Below are positions 8,757 through 17,714 of a stretch of 18,985 bases of DNA, one piece after another. The notes below the pieces were generated by a model. It was not told where the DNA came from. It saw only the letters and a program-made list of their open reading frames with translations, and searched no databases. The position numbers and the translations under genes are program-made. Position 1 is the stretch's first letter. Each line of letters begins with the position of its first letter. Source of the stretch: Myxococcota bacterium (GTDB lineage: Bacteria; Myxococcota_A; UBA9160; PR03); NCBI GenBank assembly GCA_030066475.1, contig JASJBO010000070.1:1-18985 (forward strand). Direction: 5' to 3'.

Positions 8757-10565
8757 ATGAGATCGGTGAATGCGGCTCTCGCCACGGCCGCCCTGCTGAT
8801 TCTCGCGCTGGCCGCGCCGTACGCGGCCTTCGCGAGCGGCGGAGGGCTCGCCGACCCCAGCGGCGTCGCGTTTCCGCCCCCGCTCGAGTCCTACGAGGAC
8901 GGGGACCTCGAGGGCATCGGCGCCGTGCTCGCGCACCGGATCGCGGCCAACCCCTTCAACCTCGTGGGCACCCTGATCTTCCTGGCGGCGATCCTCCACA
9001 CTTTCTCCGCGGGCCGCTTCATGGAGCTGGCGCACCGGTGGGAACACGAGCACGAGGAGAAGATCCGGTGCGGCGAGGCGCCCCAGGGATCGATGAGCAT
9101 GAAGGCCGAGCTGTTCCACTTCCTCGGGGAGGTGGAGGTGGTGTTCGGCCTCTGGGCGCTGGTGCTGATGGCGGCCATCGTCGCCTTCTTCGACTGGGGC
9201 ACGGCGGCCCACTACGTGGGCGAGACGGTCGACTTCACCGAGGCCGCGTTCGTCGTCGTGATCATGACGCTGGCCTCGACGCGCCCGATCCTGAAGCTGG
9301 CCGAGACGGTGATGGAAGGCATCGCGAAGCTCTTCGGCGGGACGCTGCGGGCGATGTGGCTCACGACCCTCACCCTCGGGCCGGTGCTCGGCTCCTTCAT
9401 CACCGAGCCGGCCGCGATGACGCTCTCGGCGCTGGTGCTGTCCGAGAAGGTCTACGCCCTCGAGCCGAGCACGCGCTTCAAGTACGCGACGCTCGCCCTG
9501 CTGTTCCTGAACATCTCGGTGGGCGGCACCCTGACGGCCTTCGCGGCCCCCCCGGTGCTGATGGTGGTGGGCCCCTGGGACTGGGACACGACGTACATGA
9601 TGACCCACATCGGCTGGAAGGCGATCGTGGGGATCGCTCTCGTCAACACCGTCTATCTGCTCTACTTCCGCGGGGAGTTCTCGCGGCTGCAGCACGCCTT
9701 CGCGCTCCAGCAGATGAAGGGCGAGATCGAGAAGCGCTTCGTCACCCGCTCGCGGATGGACGCGGAGTTCGAGCGGATCCTCGTGTACGCCGAGAGGGAC
9801 GAAGCGCTTCGGGAGCAGGCCAACGCGGTGGTCACGGACATCCGGGCGCGCATGGAGCGAGAGACGCTCCCGGCGCTCATCGAGGAGGGCGGCGACCCCG
9901 AGCTGATCCGCGAAGCCTTCGACAAGCGCTTCGAGGAGATCCGGCTGCTCAAGCTGCAGCGCTACCTGCCGGGGCTGCTGCCCGAGGAGCAGCAGCCCCC
10001 CTTCGAGGATCCGCACTGGGACGAGCGCGAGGACGCGGTGCCCTTCTGGGTGACCGCGGTCCATATGGCCCTGATGCTGTGGACCATCGTGAACGTGCAC
10101 CACTCCCAGCTCTTCGTGTTCGGCTTCCTGTTCTTCCTGGGCTTCACGCAGATCACGGCGCCCTACCAGAACCTGGTGCGGCTGCGCGCGTCCCTGCTGG
10201 TGGGCTTCTTCCTGGCGGGCCTCGTGATCCACGGCGGGGTCCAGGGGTGGTGGATCGCCCCCGTCCTCGGGGCCCTGAGCGAGCTGCCGCTGATGATCGT
10301 CGCCGCCACGCTCAGCGCCTTCAACGACAACGCGGCCATCACCTACCTGAGCACGCTGGTGCCGGGCTTCAGCAGCTCGCTGAAGCACGCCGTGCTCGAG
10401 GGCGCCGTGGTCGGCGGCGGCCTCACCATCATCGCCAACGCGCCCAACCCGGCCGGGCAGGCGCTGCTGAAGCACCACTTCGGCGGCGCCGTCTCGCCCG
10501 CCGGCCTGCTCACGTGGGTAATCGGCCCGACGCTCCTGATGGGGGCCTGCTTCTTCCTGCTGTAG
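8757..10565 (+). CDS. Putative Na+/H+ antiporter (PF07399-type membrane protein)
   Basis: This 602-aa polytopic membrane protein resembles the putative Na+/H+ antiporter family PF07399, in which activity is assigned mainly by similarity. An N-terminal hydrophobic segment ending in AAFASGGG looks like a signal peptide or first helix. Paired intramembrane motifs suggest an inverted-repeat transporter: ITEPAAMTLSALVL (Glu217) in the first half and FNDNAAITYLSTL (Asn523, Asp524) in the second. Between the halves, about residues 305-420, lies a charged, helical, probably cytoplasmic region. The gene starts 11 bp after the RND permease stop with AGAGG at 8744-8748, so it is very likely in the same operon. 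A natural inference is that it helps maintain the ion gradient that drives the pump, but a transporter for another anion or cation is possible. Confidence 0.82.
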   Translation: MRSVNAALATAALLILALAAPYAAFASGGGLADPSGVAFPPPLESYEDGDLEGIGAVLAHRIAANPFNLVGTLIFLAAILHTFSAGRFMELAHRWEHEHEEKIRCGEAPQGSMSMKAELFHFLGEVEVVFGLWALVLMAAIVAFFDWGTAAHYVGETVDFTEAAFVVVIMTLASTRPILKLAETVMEGIAKLFGGTLRAMWLTTLTLGPVLGSFITEPAAMTLSALVLSEKVYALEPSTRFKYATLALLFLNISVGGTLTAFAAPPVLMVVGPWDWDTTYMMTHIGWKAIVGIALVNTVYLLYFRGEFSRLQHAFALQQMKGEIEKRFVTRSRMDAEFERILVYAERDEALREQANAVVTDIRARMERETLPALIEEGGDPELIREAFDKRFEEIRLLKLQRYLPGLLPEEQQPPFEDPHWDEREDAVPFWVTAVHMALMLWTIVNVHHSQLFVFGFLFFLGFTQITAPYQNLVRLRASLLVGFFLAGLVIHGGVQGWWIAPVLGALSELPLMIVAATLSAFNDNAAITYLSTLVPGFSSSLKHAVLEGAVVGGGLTIIANAPNPAGQALLKHHFGGAVSPAGLLTWVIGPTLLMGACFFLL

Positions 10566-10639
10566 GGCCGCCACTCACGCTGGTGGATCGCTGCGCCCGG
10601 TGGCATGATAGGTGCCGGGGAAACCGGGGGAGCCTGCTC

Positions 10640-12001
10640 ATGGGAGCCGCGGCAGCACGCTGCCTGCTGGGATGCGCCTGTGCGCTGTCGCTCGCCGTCG
10701 CACCGCCGAGCGCCGCCGATACCGAGGTGGATCTCGACCATCTCGAGCCCGGGCCGTCGATCGACGTCGATTTCCAGTTCCCGTACAGCGACTTCCTGTT
10801 CGGGAACTGGCTCGGCGCGCGCGACCTGATGTTCGACTATGGGCTGGACTTCCGGCTCCACTACACCAGTCAGCCCATGTACAACGCCGCGGGCGGCCAG
10901 AAGAAGGGCGGGACCTATCTGCACAACCTGGGGCTGGACATCCTCTGGGACTGGGGGACGTTCGGCATCCCGAACACCAGCCTGCTGGTCCGGCTCTCGA
11001 ACCGCGACGGCGACAGCGTCTCGAAGGAAGAGGTGGCGCCGCGCGAGGGGGGAAACACCTTCGTGGTGCAGGAGATCCACGGCGAGCAGACCGCCAAGGT
11101 GGTGAACGTCCAGCTCAACGTGAACTTCTTCGAAGAACACGTCGAGCTCGCGATCGGGCGCCTCGTCGCCTTCGACGACTTCACGGTCACGCAGTACAAC
11201 TGCCAGTTCATGAACCTCGCGTTCTGCGGCGCGCCCCGGGCGGCCTTCCTGCAGAATCCCGGCGCGTGGACCGTCTATCCCAACGCCACCTGGGGCGCCC
11301 GCATCCGGCTCGAGAGCCCGGACCGCCGCTGGACCCTCCTCGGCGCGGTCTACGACGCCGACTACGAGAACCGGGAAGGCGACCCGACCCAGAGCAACAG
11401 CAACAACAACGGGACCGACTGGCGCTTCGGCGAGAACGGCGTGCTGGTCGCCGGCGAGCTGCACTACCACAACAACCGCGACGCCGAGGTCGGGCTGTCG
11501 GGCGTGTTCAAGGTGGGCGGCTTCTGGATGAACGAGGACTCCGAGAACATCGGCAGGACGGACGGCTCGACGGTCGACGGCAACGGGTTCCTGTGGTTCG
11601 TGGGGGAGCACCAGCTCTACCGGGAGCGCGACGGCGAGGACGAGGGGCTGGGCGCCTTCGGGAGCTTCCAGTACAGCCTCGAGGACAACGCGAACCAGAT
11701 GGACTACTTCGTCTCGTTCGGGCTCGTGTACACGGGGCTGCTCCCCTGGAAGTCGAGGAGCCGGGACCGGACCGGCCTCGCGTTCGCGCACGGCGCGTTC
11801 AGCGACGCGCTGAAGACCCCGCGCCGGCAGCAGGGGCTCCCGACGAAGAAGCACGAGACCGTGATCGAGCTCAACCACCGCTTCGAGGTCGGCCACGGCA
11901 TCGCGCTGCAGCCGGACCTGCAGTGGATCATCAACCCGGCCGGCACCCGGGACATCCCCGACGCCTTCCTGATGGGCGGCAAGATCTACGTCGAGTTCTG
12001 A
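10640..12001 (+). CDS. OprB-type carbohydrate-selective outer-membrane porin
   Basis: This 453-aa protein has a Sec signal peptide ending near APPSAADT, then a body rich in alternating polar and aromatic beta strands ending in a terminal Phe (KIYVEF), the usual outer-membrane insertion signal. The opening of the barrel (FLFGNWLGARDLMFDYGL, then FRLHYTSQ) and the end (LQPDLQWIINPAGTRDIPDA) fit the OprB family (PF04966). OprB porins let small sugars and polyols cross the outer membrane. ATG 10640 has GGGGGAG just upstream. It lies 74 bp after the antiporter gene on the same strand and ends against the convergent glpD gene. A role in glycerol or polyol entry for the neighbouring glp genes is plausible by position only. 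Loop Cys residues (YNCQFMNLAFCGAP) may form a disulfide. Confidence 0.82.
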   Translation: MGAAAARCLLGCACALSLAVAPPSAADTEVDLDHLEPGPSIDVDFQFPYSDFLFGNWLGARDLMFDYGLDFRLHYTSQPMYNAAGGQKKGGTYLHNLGLDILWDWGTFGIPNTSLLVRLSNRDGDSVSKEEVAPREGGNTFVVQEIHGEQTAKVVNVQLNVNFFEEHVELAIGRLVAFDDFTVTQYNCQFMNLAFCGAPRAAFLQNPGAWTVYPNATWGARIRLESPDRRWTLLGAVYDADYENREGDPTQSNSNNNGTDWRFGENGVLVAGELHYHNNRDAEVGLSGVFKVGGFWMNEDSENIGRTDGSTVDGNGFLWFVGEHQLYRERDGEDEGLGAFGSFQYSLEDNANQMDYFVSFGLVYTGLLPWKSRSRDRTGLAFAHGAFSDALKTPRRQQGLPTKKHETVIELNHRFEVGHGIALQPDLQWIINPAGTRDIPDAFLMGGKIYVEF

Positions 12002-12017
12002 GCCCGGGACGGCTCAG
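11998..12017. terminator. Convergent hairpin containing both stop codons
   Basis: CTGAGCC (11998-12004) and GGCTCAG (12011-12017) form a perfect 7-bp inverted repeat with a 6-base loop, CGGGAC. The TGA of the porin gene (11999-12001) lies in one arm and the TGA of glpD (12014-12016, minus strand) in the other. There is no T tract on either side. A shared bidirectional terminator or transcript-end stabiliser is the simplest reading. Confidence 0.5.
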
Positions 12018-13582
12018 CCGCCCACCCGATAGCCCGACGCGACCGCGCTGAACGCCTCGGCCTGGGCCTGCGCCCAGGTCGCGTCCCGCCCGAGCTCGCG
12101 GCTCAGGATCTCCGCCACGCGCGGCGCCGCCTCGGTGGCGGCCTGCGCGTCGAACAGCAGCGCCCGGGTGCGGCGCGCCAGCACGTCGTCGACGCTGCGC
12201 GCCATCTCGCGGCGGGCCGCCCACTGCACCTCGGCGCCGGTGATCGCGAGCCGCGGGTGGAGCGGCTCGCCCATGCGCGGGTCGGCCTCGGCCAGGCCCT
12301 GGATCTCGGTCGCGTCCGAGCCGTAGAAGGCCAGGGCGCCGAAGCGCCGGGCGTTGCGGTGGTAGCCGTGGATCGGGAACTGCTCGGTGACGCACGCGCG
12401 CGCCGCGAGGTCGCCCAGCGTCATGGCGTGGTCGACGACGTCCTCGGCCATCTTGCGGTAGGTGGTCCACTTGCCGCCGGCCACCGTGATCAGGCCCGAG
12501 ACGGGCTCGACCAGGATGGTGTGGTCGCGCGAGAGGGCCGCCGTGCTCTCGCCGTCGCCCATCTTCACCAGCGGGCGGATGCCGGCGAAGGCGCTGCGGA
12601 CCTCGGACCGCGCGGCGGGCTTCGCCAGGTAGCGGTTCGCCGTCTCGAGGATGAACTCCACCTCCTCGTCCAGCGGCCGGGGCTCGAGATCGACCGTGTC
12701 GATCGGCGTGTCGGTCGTGCCGACCACGACGACGTCGTGCCAGGGGATCGCGAACATCACCCGGCCGTCGTCGGTGTGGGGCACCATGATCGCCGAGTCG
12801 CCGGGCAGGTAGGAGCGGTCGAGCACGATGTGCACGCCCTGGCTCGGCGCGATCATCGGGGCGGCGTCCGGCCGGTCGAGCCGGCGGACCCCGTCGGCGA
12901 AGGGCCCGGTGGCGTTCACCACGACGCGGCCCCGGATGCGCAGCTCCTCGCCCGTCTCGAGGTCGGAGGCCACCACCCCCTCGATCGCGCCCTCGCCGTC
13001 CTTCAGGAATCCCGTCGCCTGCGCGTAGTTCACCACGGTGCCGCCCTGCTCCCAGGCGGTGGTGGCGAGGTTGATCGCGAGCCGGGCGTCGTCGAACTGC
13101 CCGTCGAAGTAGCGCGTGCCCCCCAGCAGCCCGTCGGTCCGGATCGAGGGGATCTCCTCGACGATCGCCTCCCGGGAGATGTGCGAGGACTTGCCGAAGC
13201 CGTAGCGTCCGGCGAGCAGGTCGTAGACCTTGAGCCCGACCCCGTAGAACGGCGACTCCCACCAGGCGTAGCTCGGCACGATGAAGGCGACGTCGCGCAC
13301 CAGGTGGGGCGCGTTGCGCAGCAGCATGCCGCGCTCCTTCAGCGCCTCCATCACCAGCGAGACGTTGCCCTGCTGGAGGTAGCGAACGCCTCCGTGCACC
13401 AGCTTGGTGGAGCGGCTCGAGGTGCCCTTGGCGAAGTCCGACTGCTCGATCAGCACGACGTCGAAGCCGCGCGCGGCGGCGTCGACGGCGGTGCCGAGGC
13501 CGGTGGCGCCCCCGCCGATGATCACGAGGTCCCACGGCTCCTGCCGTTCGCGGATGCTGGTGAGCATGTCGTCGCGGTTCAT
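12014..13582 (-). CDS. glpD: Aerobic-type glycerol-3-phosphate dehydrogenase (quinone-linked)
   Basis: This 522-aa FAD enzyme oxidises sn-glycerol-3-phosphate to dihydroxyacetone phosphate and passes electrons to quinone at the membrane surface. The N-terminal dinucleotide fold has DLVIIGGGATGLGTA (glycines at 23-28), followed by GTSSRSTKLVHGGVRYLQQG, a strong family signature. A second signature, GGKWTTYRKMAED, sits near residue 370, and a C-terminal helical domain follows. Length agrees with the family (about 500-560 aa). The ATG overlaps the glpK stop by one base (TGATG on the minus strand), and GAGGAG lies upstream inside the end of glpK, so the two genes are translationally coupled. An in-frame Met6 is a less likely start. 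Its electrons could feed any quinol oxidase or reductase, including the downstream RdhA enzymes, by inference. Confidence 0.97.
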   Translation of the reverse strand: MNRDDMLTSIRERQEPWDLVIIGGGATGLGTAVDAAARGFDVVLIEQSDFAKGTSSRSTKLVHGGVRYLQQGNVSLVMEALKERGMLLRNAPHLVRDVAFIVPSYAWWESPFYGVGLKVYDLLAGRYGFGKSSHISREAIVEEIPSIRTDGLLGGTRYFDGQFDDARLAINLATTAWEQGGTVVNYAQATGFLKDGEGAIEGVVASDLETGEELRIRGRVVVNATGPFADGVRRLDRPDAAPMIAPSQGVHIVLDRSYLPGDSAIMVPHTDDGRVMFAIPWHDVVVVGTTDTPIDTVDLEPRPLDEEVEFILETANRYLAKPAARSEVRSAFAGIRPLVKMGDGESTAALSRDHTILVEPVSGLITVAGGKWTTYRKMAEDVVDHAMTLGDLAARACVTEQFPIHGYHRNARRFGALAFYGSDATEIQGLAEADPRMGEPLHPRLAITGAEVQWAARREMARSVDDVLARRTRALLFDAQAATEAAPRVAEILSRELGRDATWAQAQAEAFSAVASGYRVGG

Positions 13583-15081
13583 CAGTCCGACTCCTCTTCC
13601 CAGTCCTTGGCGCGCTCCACGGCCTTGGCCCAGCGCTCGCGCAGCCGGCCCGCGTCGGCGGCCTTCATCTCGGGCTCGAAGCGGCGGTCGACCTGCCAGT
13701 TGTCGGCCAGCTCCTCGACCGACTTCCAGTAACCCACGGCGAGCCCCGCCATGTAGGCCGCCCCGAGGGCGGTCGTCTCCAGGACGTTCGGCCGCACCAC
13801 CGGGATCTGCAGCACGTCGGCCTGGAGCTGCATCAGCAGGTCGTTGGCGGCGGCGCCCCCGTCGGCCCGCAGCTCCGGGATCTTCGCGCCCGCGTCCTGC
13901 TCCATCGCGGAGACCAGGTCGGCCACCTCGTAGGCGATCCCCTCCAGCGCGGCCCGCGCGATGTGGGCGTCGGTGGTGCCGCGCGAGATCCCGACCAGGG
14001 CGCCGCGCGCGTAGGGGTCCCAGTGCGGCGCGCCGAGACCGGCCAGCGCCGGCACCAGCACGACGCCGCCCGTGTCGTCGACCTTCTGCGCCAGCGCCTC
14101 GACGTCCTCCGAGTCGCGGATGATGCGCAGGCCGTCGCGCAGCCACTGCACGATCGCGCCGCCGATGAAGACGCTCCCCTCCAGCGCGTACTGGACGGGC
14201 TCGTCCTGGCGCTGCCAGGCGATCGTCGTGAGCAGCCGGTTCTCGGAGGTGCGGGCCTCGGTGCCCGTGTTCATGAGCAGGAAGCAGCCGGTGCCATAGG
14301 TGTTCTTGGCCATGCCGGGCTCGACGCAGATCTGGCCCATGGTGGCGGCCTGCTGGTCGCCGGCGATGCCCGCCAGGGGCACTCCGGTGGCCATCAGGCT
14401 GGTCGAGACCTCGCCGTACACCTCGGAGCTCGGCCGCACCTCGGGGAGCATGCTGCGCGGGATCCGCAGGATCTCGAGCAGCTCGTCGTCCCAGTCGCCC
14501 TCGTGGATGTTGTAGAGCAGCGTGCGCGAGGCGTTGCCAACGTCGGTGAGGTGAAGCTTCCGACTCGTCAGCTTGTAGGCCAGCCAGCAGTCGATCGTCC
14601 CGAAGGCCAGCTCGCCGCGCTCGGCCTTCTCGCGCGCGCCCTCGACGTTGTCCAGGATCCAGGCGATCTTCGTGCCCGAGAAGTAGGGGTCGAGCAGCAG
14701 GCCCGTCTTGCTGCGGAAGGTGTCCTCGAGCCCGTCGGCGCGCAGTCGGTTGCACAATGACGCAGTGCGACGGTCCTGCCACACGATCGCGTTGTACACC
14801 GGCTCCCCGCTCGTCCGGTCCCAGACGACGGCCGTCTCCCGCTGGTTCGTAATCCCCACGGCGGCGAGGCCCTTCGCTCGCGTATGGGCCCGGCCCAGCG
14901 CCTCGACCGCGACGCTCGCCTGGGTCGACCAGATCTCGACCGGATCGTGCTCGACCCAGCCCGGCTTGGGGAAGATCTGGGTGAACTCCTTCTGGGCCAC
15001 CGACACGATCCGCCCGGTGCGATCGAACAGGATCGCGCGCGAGCTGGTGGTTCCCTGGTCGAGCGAGAGGACGTAGGACAT
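13582..15081 (-). CDS. glpK: Glycerol kinase
   Basis: This 499-aa FGGY-family kinase phosphorylates glycerol with ATP to trap it as glycerol-3-phosphate. The phosphate-binding loop [15 protein letters not shown] is at residues 6-20. Glycerol-site residues correspond to those of the E. coli enzyme: Arg81-Glu82 in NQRET, Trp101 in VWQDRR, Tyr133 in DPYFSGT and Asp242 in GDQQAA. The length is close to the 502 aa of E. coli GlpK. The start at 15081 has GGGAG on the minus strand about 7 bases upstream. It is the first gene of a minus-strand glpKD operon, divergent from glpF. A diverged, scrambled piece of a second glycerol kinase occurs at 17520-17813. Confidence 0.98.
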   Translation of the reverse strand: MSYVLSLDQGTTSSRAILFDRTGRIVSVAQKEFTQIFPKPGWVEHDPVEIWSTQASVAVEALGRAHTRAKGLAAVGITNQRETAVVWDRTSGEPVYNAIVWQDRRTASLCNRLRADGLEDTFRSKTGLLLDPYFSGTKIAWILDNVEGAREKAERGELAFGTIDCWLAYKLTSRKLHLTDVGNASRTLLYNIHEGDWDDELLEILRIPRSMLPEVRPSSEVYGEVSTSLMATGVPLAGIAGDQQAATMGQICVEPGMAKNTYGTGCFLLMNTGTEARTSENRLLTTIAWQRQDEPVQYALEGSVFIGGAIVQWLRDGLRIIRDSEDVEALAQKVDDTGGVVLVPALAGLGAPHWDPYARGALVGISRGTTDAHIARAALEGIAYEVADLVSAMEQDAGAKIPELRADGGAAANDLLMQLQADVLQIPVVRPNVLETTALGAAYMAGLAVGYWKSVEELADNWQVDRRFEPEMKAADAGRLRERWAKAVERAKDWEEESD

Positions 15082-15133
15082 CGCGTCTCCCTGCCGGCTG
15101 CTGACCGCCTCCCGGCTGTGTATCGTCCCGCAT

Positions 15134-15163
15134 ACTATGGATGAAGCCAACCGCGGTTCGCAA
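15134..15163 (-). promoter_or_regulatory. Candidate promoter for glpKD
   Basis: On the minus strand, TTGCGA (15158-15163) and CATAGT (15134-15139) are 18 bases apart, each matching 4 of 6 consensus positions, and lie about 55 bases before the glpK start. This is the most AT-rich patch of the divergent region. The same patch, read on the plus strand (CATACTAT), could serve glpF. Confidence 0.35.
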
Positions 15164-15168
15164 ACCGC
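15149..15168. promoter_or_regulatory. Palindrome and hairpin in the glpK-glpF divergent region
   Basis: AACCGCGGTT (15149-15158) is a perfect 10-bp palindrome. Its right half also pairs with the next bases as GCGGTT-CGCA-AACCGC (15153-15168), a 6-bp stem ending 9 bases before the glpF ATG. It overlaps the candidate glpKD -35 element, so it could be an operator controlling both directions or an mRNA structure at the glpF start. No regulator gene is present in the window. Confidence 0.4.
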
Positions 15169-15177
15169 CTCGTTTCC

Positions 15178-15927
15178 ATGACGCCCTGGGTCGCCGAGCT
15201 GCTCGGCACCATGCTCCTGGTCCTGGGCGGGAACGGCGTGGTCGCCAACGTCGTGCTGAAGGACACCAAGGGGAGCGGCGGGAGCTGGATCCTGATCAAC
15301 GCCGGCTGGGGCATGGCGGTCTTCGTCGCGGTGCTCTGCACCGCCGAGCACAGCGGCGCCCACCTCAACCCGGCCGTGACCCTGGGCCTCGTCGCGGAGG
15401 GCGTCTTTCCCGCGGAGGACCTGCCGGCCTACATCGCCGCGCAGGTCGTGGGCGCCATGCTCGGCTCGGCGCTGGTCTACCTGATCTACATCCAGCACTA
15501 CCGGGCCACCGACGATCCCGCCACCAAGCTCGCGACGTTCAGCACGGCGCCCAACATCCGCTCGGTGCCGCACAACCTCGTGAGCGAGGTGATCGGCACC
15601 TTCATCCTGGTGTTCACGGCGCTGAGCATGAGCGGGGGCCACTTTCAGGCGTTCTCCGAACCGGAGGTGGCCGGGGAGATCTCGCTCGGCTCGGTGGGAG
15701 CCCTGCCGATCGCGCTCGTGGTATTCGGGATCGGCATGTCGCTGGGCGGCACCACGGGCTACGCGATCAACCCGGCCCGCGACCTGGGCCCGCGCATCGT
15801 GCACCAGCTCCTGCCGATCCGCGGCAAGGGCGACAGCGACTGGGGCTATTCCTGGATTCCGGTCGTCGGTCCGTTCGTCGGCGGGCTGCTGGCGGCGCTG
15901 GTGCACCGTCTCCTCGTGACGGAGTAG
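15178..15927 (+). CDS. glpF: Aquaglyceroporin / glycerol uptake facilitator
   Basis: This 249-aa six-helix MIP channel would let glycerol diffuse through the inner membrane. Both hallmark half-helix motifs are present: [10 protein letters not shown] (Asn64) and [13 protein letters not shown] (Asn198, Arg201). The Asp directly after the second NPAR is typical of glycerol-conducting rather than water-only channels, and Trp44 and Tyr195 take the places of the E. coli GlpF filter residues Trp48 and Phe200. ATG 15178 is the only usable start, because an in-frame stop lies at 15142-15144. No Shine-Dalgarno sequence is visible; a hairpin ends just upstream. It is divergent from glpK, as expected for a glycerol uptake module, and 56 bp upstream of rdhA1 on the same strand, so the two may share a transcript. 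Confidence 0.95.
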   Translation: MTPWVAELLGTMLLVLGGNGVVANVVLKDTKGSGGSWILINAGWGMAVFVAVLCTAEHSGAHLNPAVTLGLVAEGVFPAEDLPAYIAAQVVGAMLGSALVYLIYIQHYRATDDPATKLATFSTAPNIRSVPHNLVSEVIGTFILVFTALSMSGGHFQAFSEPEVAGEISLGSVGALPIALVVFGIGMSLGGTTGYAINPARDLGPRIVHQLLPIRGKGDSDWGYSWIPVVGPFVGGLLAALVHRLLVTE

Positions 15928-15983
15928 CGGACTGCGTTGACGGGTGCAGAACCCTGCGAGACCATTTGAACGGAGGTCGCAGC

Positions 15984-17507
15984 ATGTCCGACGAGAAGCC
16001 GGGAACGAACGAACCCCAGACTCCGTCGGCGACGGACGCCCAGCCCGGGGACCCGCCGGCGGGCGGCAACGAGGAATGGCTCGACGAGCCCTCGCGGCGC
16101 GCGTTCTTCAAGCGCGTCGCCGTCGGCGGCGGCGCGGCGCTGCTGGCCGGGGGCGGGACCTACGGCGTGATGCGGCGCCAGATCCAGGGCCGGGCCGTCG
16201 GCAAGGACGCCGTGTTCGAGACCGACGAGAGCTTCAAGCCGAAGGATCAGCGGGAGGTGGTGCTGACCTTCGCCGCCAGCAAGGCGCTCAACGAGCAGCA
16301 TCCCGAGCGCAACCAGCAGTACAGCAAGCTCAACGACAAGGAGTTCCACTTCCACGAGGGCTTCCTGGGCTTCGAGCGCAGGCTGCCGTGGGACAACAGC
16401 AAGCCGGGCTTCACCCAGAAGGATCGCGCCCTGCACCACGCGGCGTGGTACCCGCTCGACGCGTCCGAGACCCACACGATGGCCTTCTGCCAGCCCGACA
16501 CGCGCATGCTGCGCTGGGACCAGTCCGACGTCGAGGAGGAGCAGTACCAGTTCGCGTCCAAGCAGGAGGCGGCGACCTGCATCAAGAGCGCCGCACGCGT
16601 CTGGGGCGCGGTCCGCTGCGGCATCACCCCCCGCGACAGGCGCTTCGACTACGACCCGCTCTTCGACATCCTGGGCAATCGCACCCTCAGCTGGGAGAAG
16701 GACTTCCCGTTCGAGCCGAAGACGGTGATCGTGATCCTGGTGCCGATGGACTACGACAACATCGCCACGGCACCGGCCTGGACGGCCGAGGGCTCGGTCG
16801 GCCACGGCTACGTCGTCATGGCCCAGATCGCCAACCAGATGGCCAAGTTCATCCGCGGCCTCGGCTACCACGCCGTCGGCGCCGGCAACGACCTGGGCAA
16901 CAGCGTCGCCTACGGCATCGCCGCCGGCCTGGGGCAGGGCGGACGCAACCAGCAGCTGCTCGCGCCCGGCCTGGGGCCGCGTCATCGCATCTGCAAGGTC
17001 TACACCGACTTCGAGTACGTCGAGTACGACCAGCCGCACGACTGGGGCATCACCAATTTCTGCCTGAGCTGCGGCGAGTGCGCGAAGTCCTGCCCCTCCG
17101 GCGCCCTGCCCCTGCTCGAGGAAGTGGACAGCGGCTACGGCTTCGGTCCCACGATGGAGCACAGCGACGAGCCCGGCTACACCTGGAGCAACCACCTCGG
17201 CATCAAGAAGTTCCATGCCGACTCCAAGAAGTGCTTCGACTTCTGGATCGAGAACGACAGCGCCTGCGGCAACTGCATCGCCTCGTGCACGTACAACGAG
17301 CCCGACTTCTGGCACCACTGGCTGACCATGGCGACGACCACCGTTGCGCCCGGCTTCCTGCACCACACGATGTCCAAGATGCATCCGATGTTCGGCTACG
17401 GCGGGGTGGACGATCCGGCCAAGGTGGAGAAGTTCTGGAAGACCGGCGAGGGCATGCGCGTCAACCCGAGCAGCAAGAACAACAGCGGTAACTCCGGCAA
17501 GGCCTGA
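15984..17507 (+). CDS. rdhA: Reductive dehalogenase catalytic subunit (RdhA), copy 1
   Basis: This 507-aa protein looks like a corrinoid and iron-sulfur reductive dehalogenase, which removes halogen from organohalides with electrons from the respiratory chain. A long polar N-terminal tail leads to a twin-arginine signal, SRRAFFKR (Arg38-Arg39), then a Gly/Ala-rich hydrophobic stretch without a clear cleavage site. The core has family-like motifs including [16 protein letters not shown] and [11 protein letters not shown]. Two cluster motifs close the protein: Cys360-363-366-370 (CX2CX2CX3CP) and Cys417-428-431-435 (CX10CX2CX3C, followed by Thr rather than Pro). GGAGGT at 15972-15977 fixes the start. 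No rdhB-like small membrane anchor follows. QueG-type epoxyqueuosine reductases share the fold but have no Tat signal. The substrate cannot be told. Confidence 0.93.
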   Translation: MSDEKPGTNEPQTPSATDAQPGDPPAGGNEEWLDEPSRRAFFKRVAVGGGAALLAGGGTYGVMRRQIQGRAVGKDAVFETDESFKPKDQREVVLTFAASKALNEQHPERNQQYSKLNDKEFHFHEGFLGFERRLPWDNSKPGFTQKDRALHHAAWYPLDASETHTMAFCQPDTRMLRWDQSDVEEEQYQFASKQEAATCIKSAARVWGAVRCGITPRDRRFDYDPLFDILGNRTLSWEKDFPFEPKTVIVILVPMDYDNIATAPAWTAEGSVGHGYVVMAQIANQMAKFIRGLGYHAVGAGNDLGNSVAYGIAAGLGQGGRNQQLLAPGLGPRHRICKVYTDFEYVEYDQPHDWGITNFCLSCGECAKSCPSGALPLLEEVDSGYGFGPTMEHSDEPGYTWSNHLGIKKFHADSKKCFDFWIENDSACGNCIASCTYNEPDFWHHWLTMATTTVAPGFLHHTMSKMHPMFGYGGVDDPAKVEKFWKTGEGMRVNPSSKNNSGNSGKA

Positions 17508-17513
17508 GGGAGA

Positions 17514-17530
17514 CCGAGCGCCCCGCTCGG
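17514..17530 (+). terminator. Hairpin just after rdhA1
   Basis: CCGAGC (17514-17519) pairs with GCTCGG (17525-17530) over a 5-base loop, 6 bases after the rdhA1 stop. CCTTCTC follows, a poor T tract. An overlapping pair, AAGGCC (17499-17504) with GGCCTT (17529-17534), could compete. It also marks the left edge of the glpK remnant, so it may be accidental. Confidence 0.35.
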
Positions 17531-17714
17531 CCTTCTCGCGAGCCTCGACGACGTTGTCCAGGATCCAGGCGATCCTGGTGCCCGAGAAGCAGGGGTCGAG
17601 CAGCAGTCCGGTCTTGCGGCGGAATGTCCCTTCCAGCCCCTCGCCGCGCAGGCGGGCGCACAGCGCCGCGGTGCGACGATCGTGCCAGACGACCGCGTTG
17701 CAGTTCGGCTCCCC
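17520..17714 (-). pseudogene. Glycerol kinase remnant, minus-strand part (GlpK residues ~92-156)
   Basis: Read on the minus strand from 17714 to 17520, this piece gives 65 codons without an indel or stop that align with residues 92-156 of the intact GlpK in this window, with about 51 identical by hand count ([19 protein letters not shown], then [20 protein letters not shown]). Both ends are cut: homology stops at 17520, just after the rdhA1 stop, and at 17714, where the adjoining piece runs on the other strand. The residue matching glycerol-binding Tyr133 is Cys. It is a fragment with no start codon or complete domain and cannot encode an active kinase. Its divergence from glpK shows it is not a recent copy or an assembly duplicate. 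Confidence 0.9.

Noticed and set aside
15141..15177. ATG at 15141 as the glpF start
   Set aside because: It is out of frame with the channel protein, and an in-frame stop at 15142-15144 leaves ATG 15178 as the only choice.
15928..15983. Promoter with TTGACG upstream of rdhA1
   Set aside because: A TTGACG is present, but no acceptable -10 element lies 16-18 bases downstream, so co-transcription with glpF is as likely.
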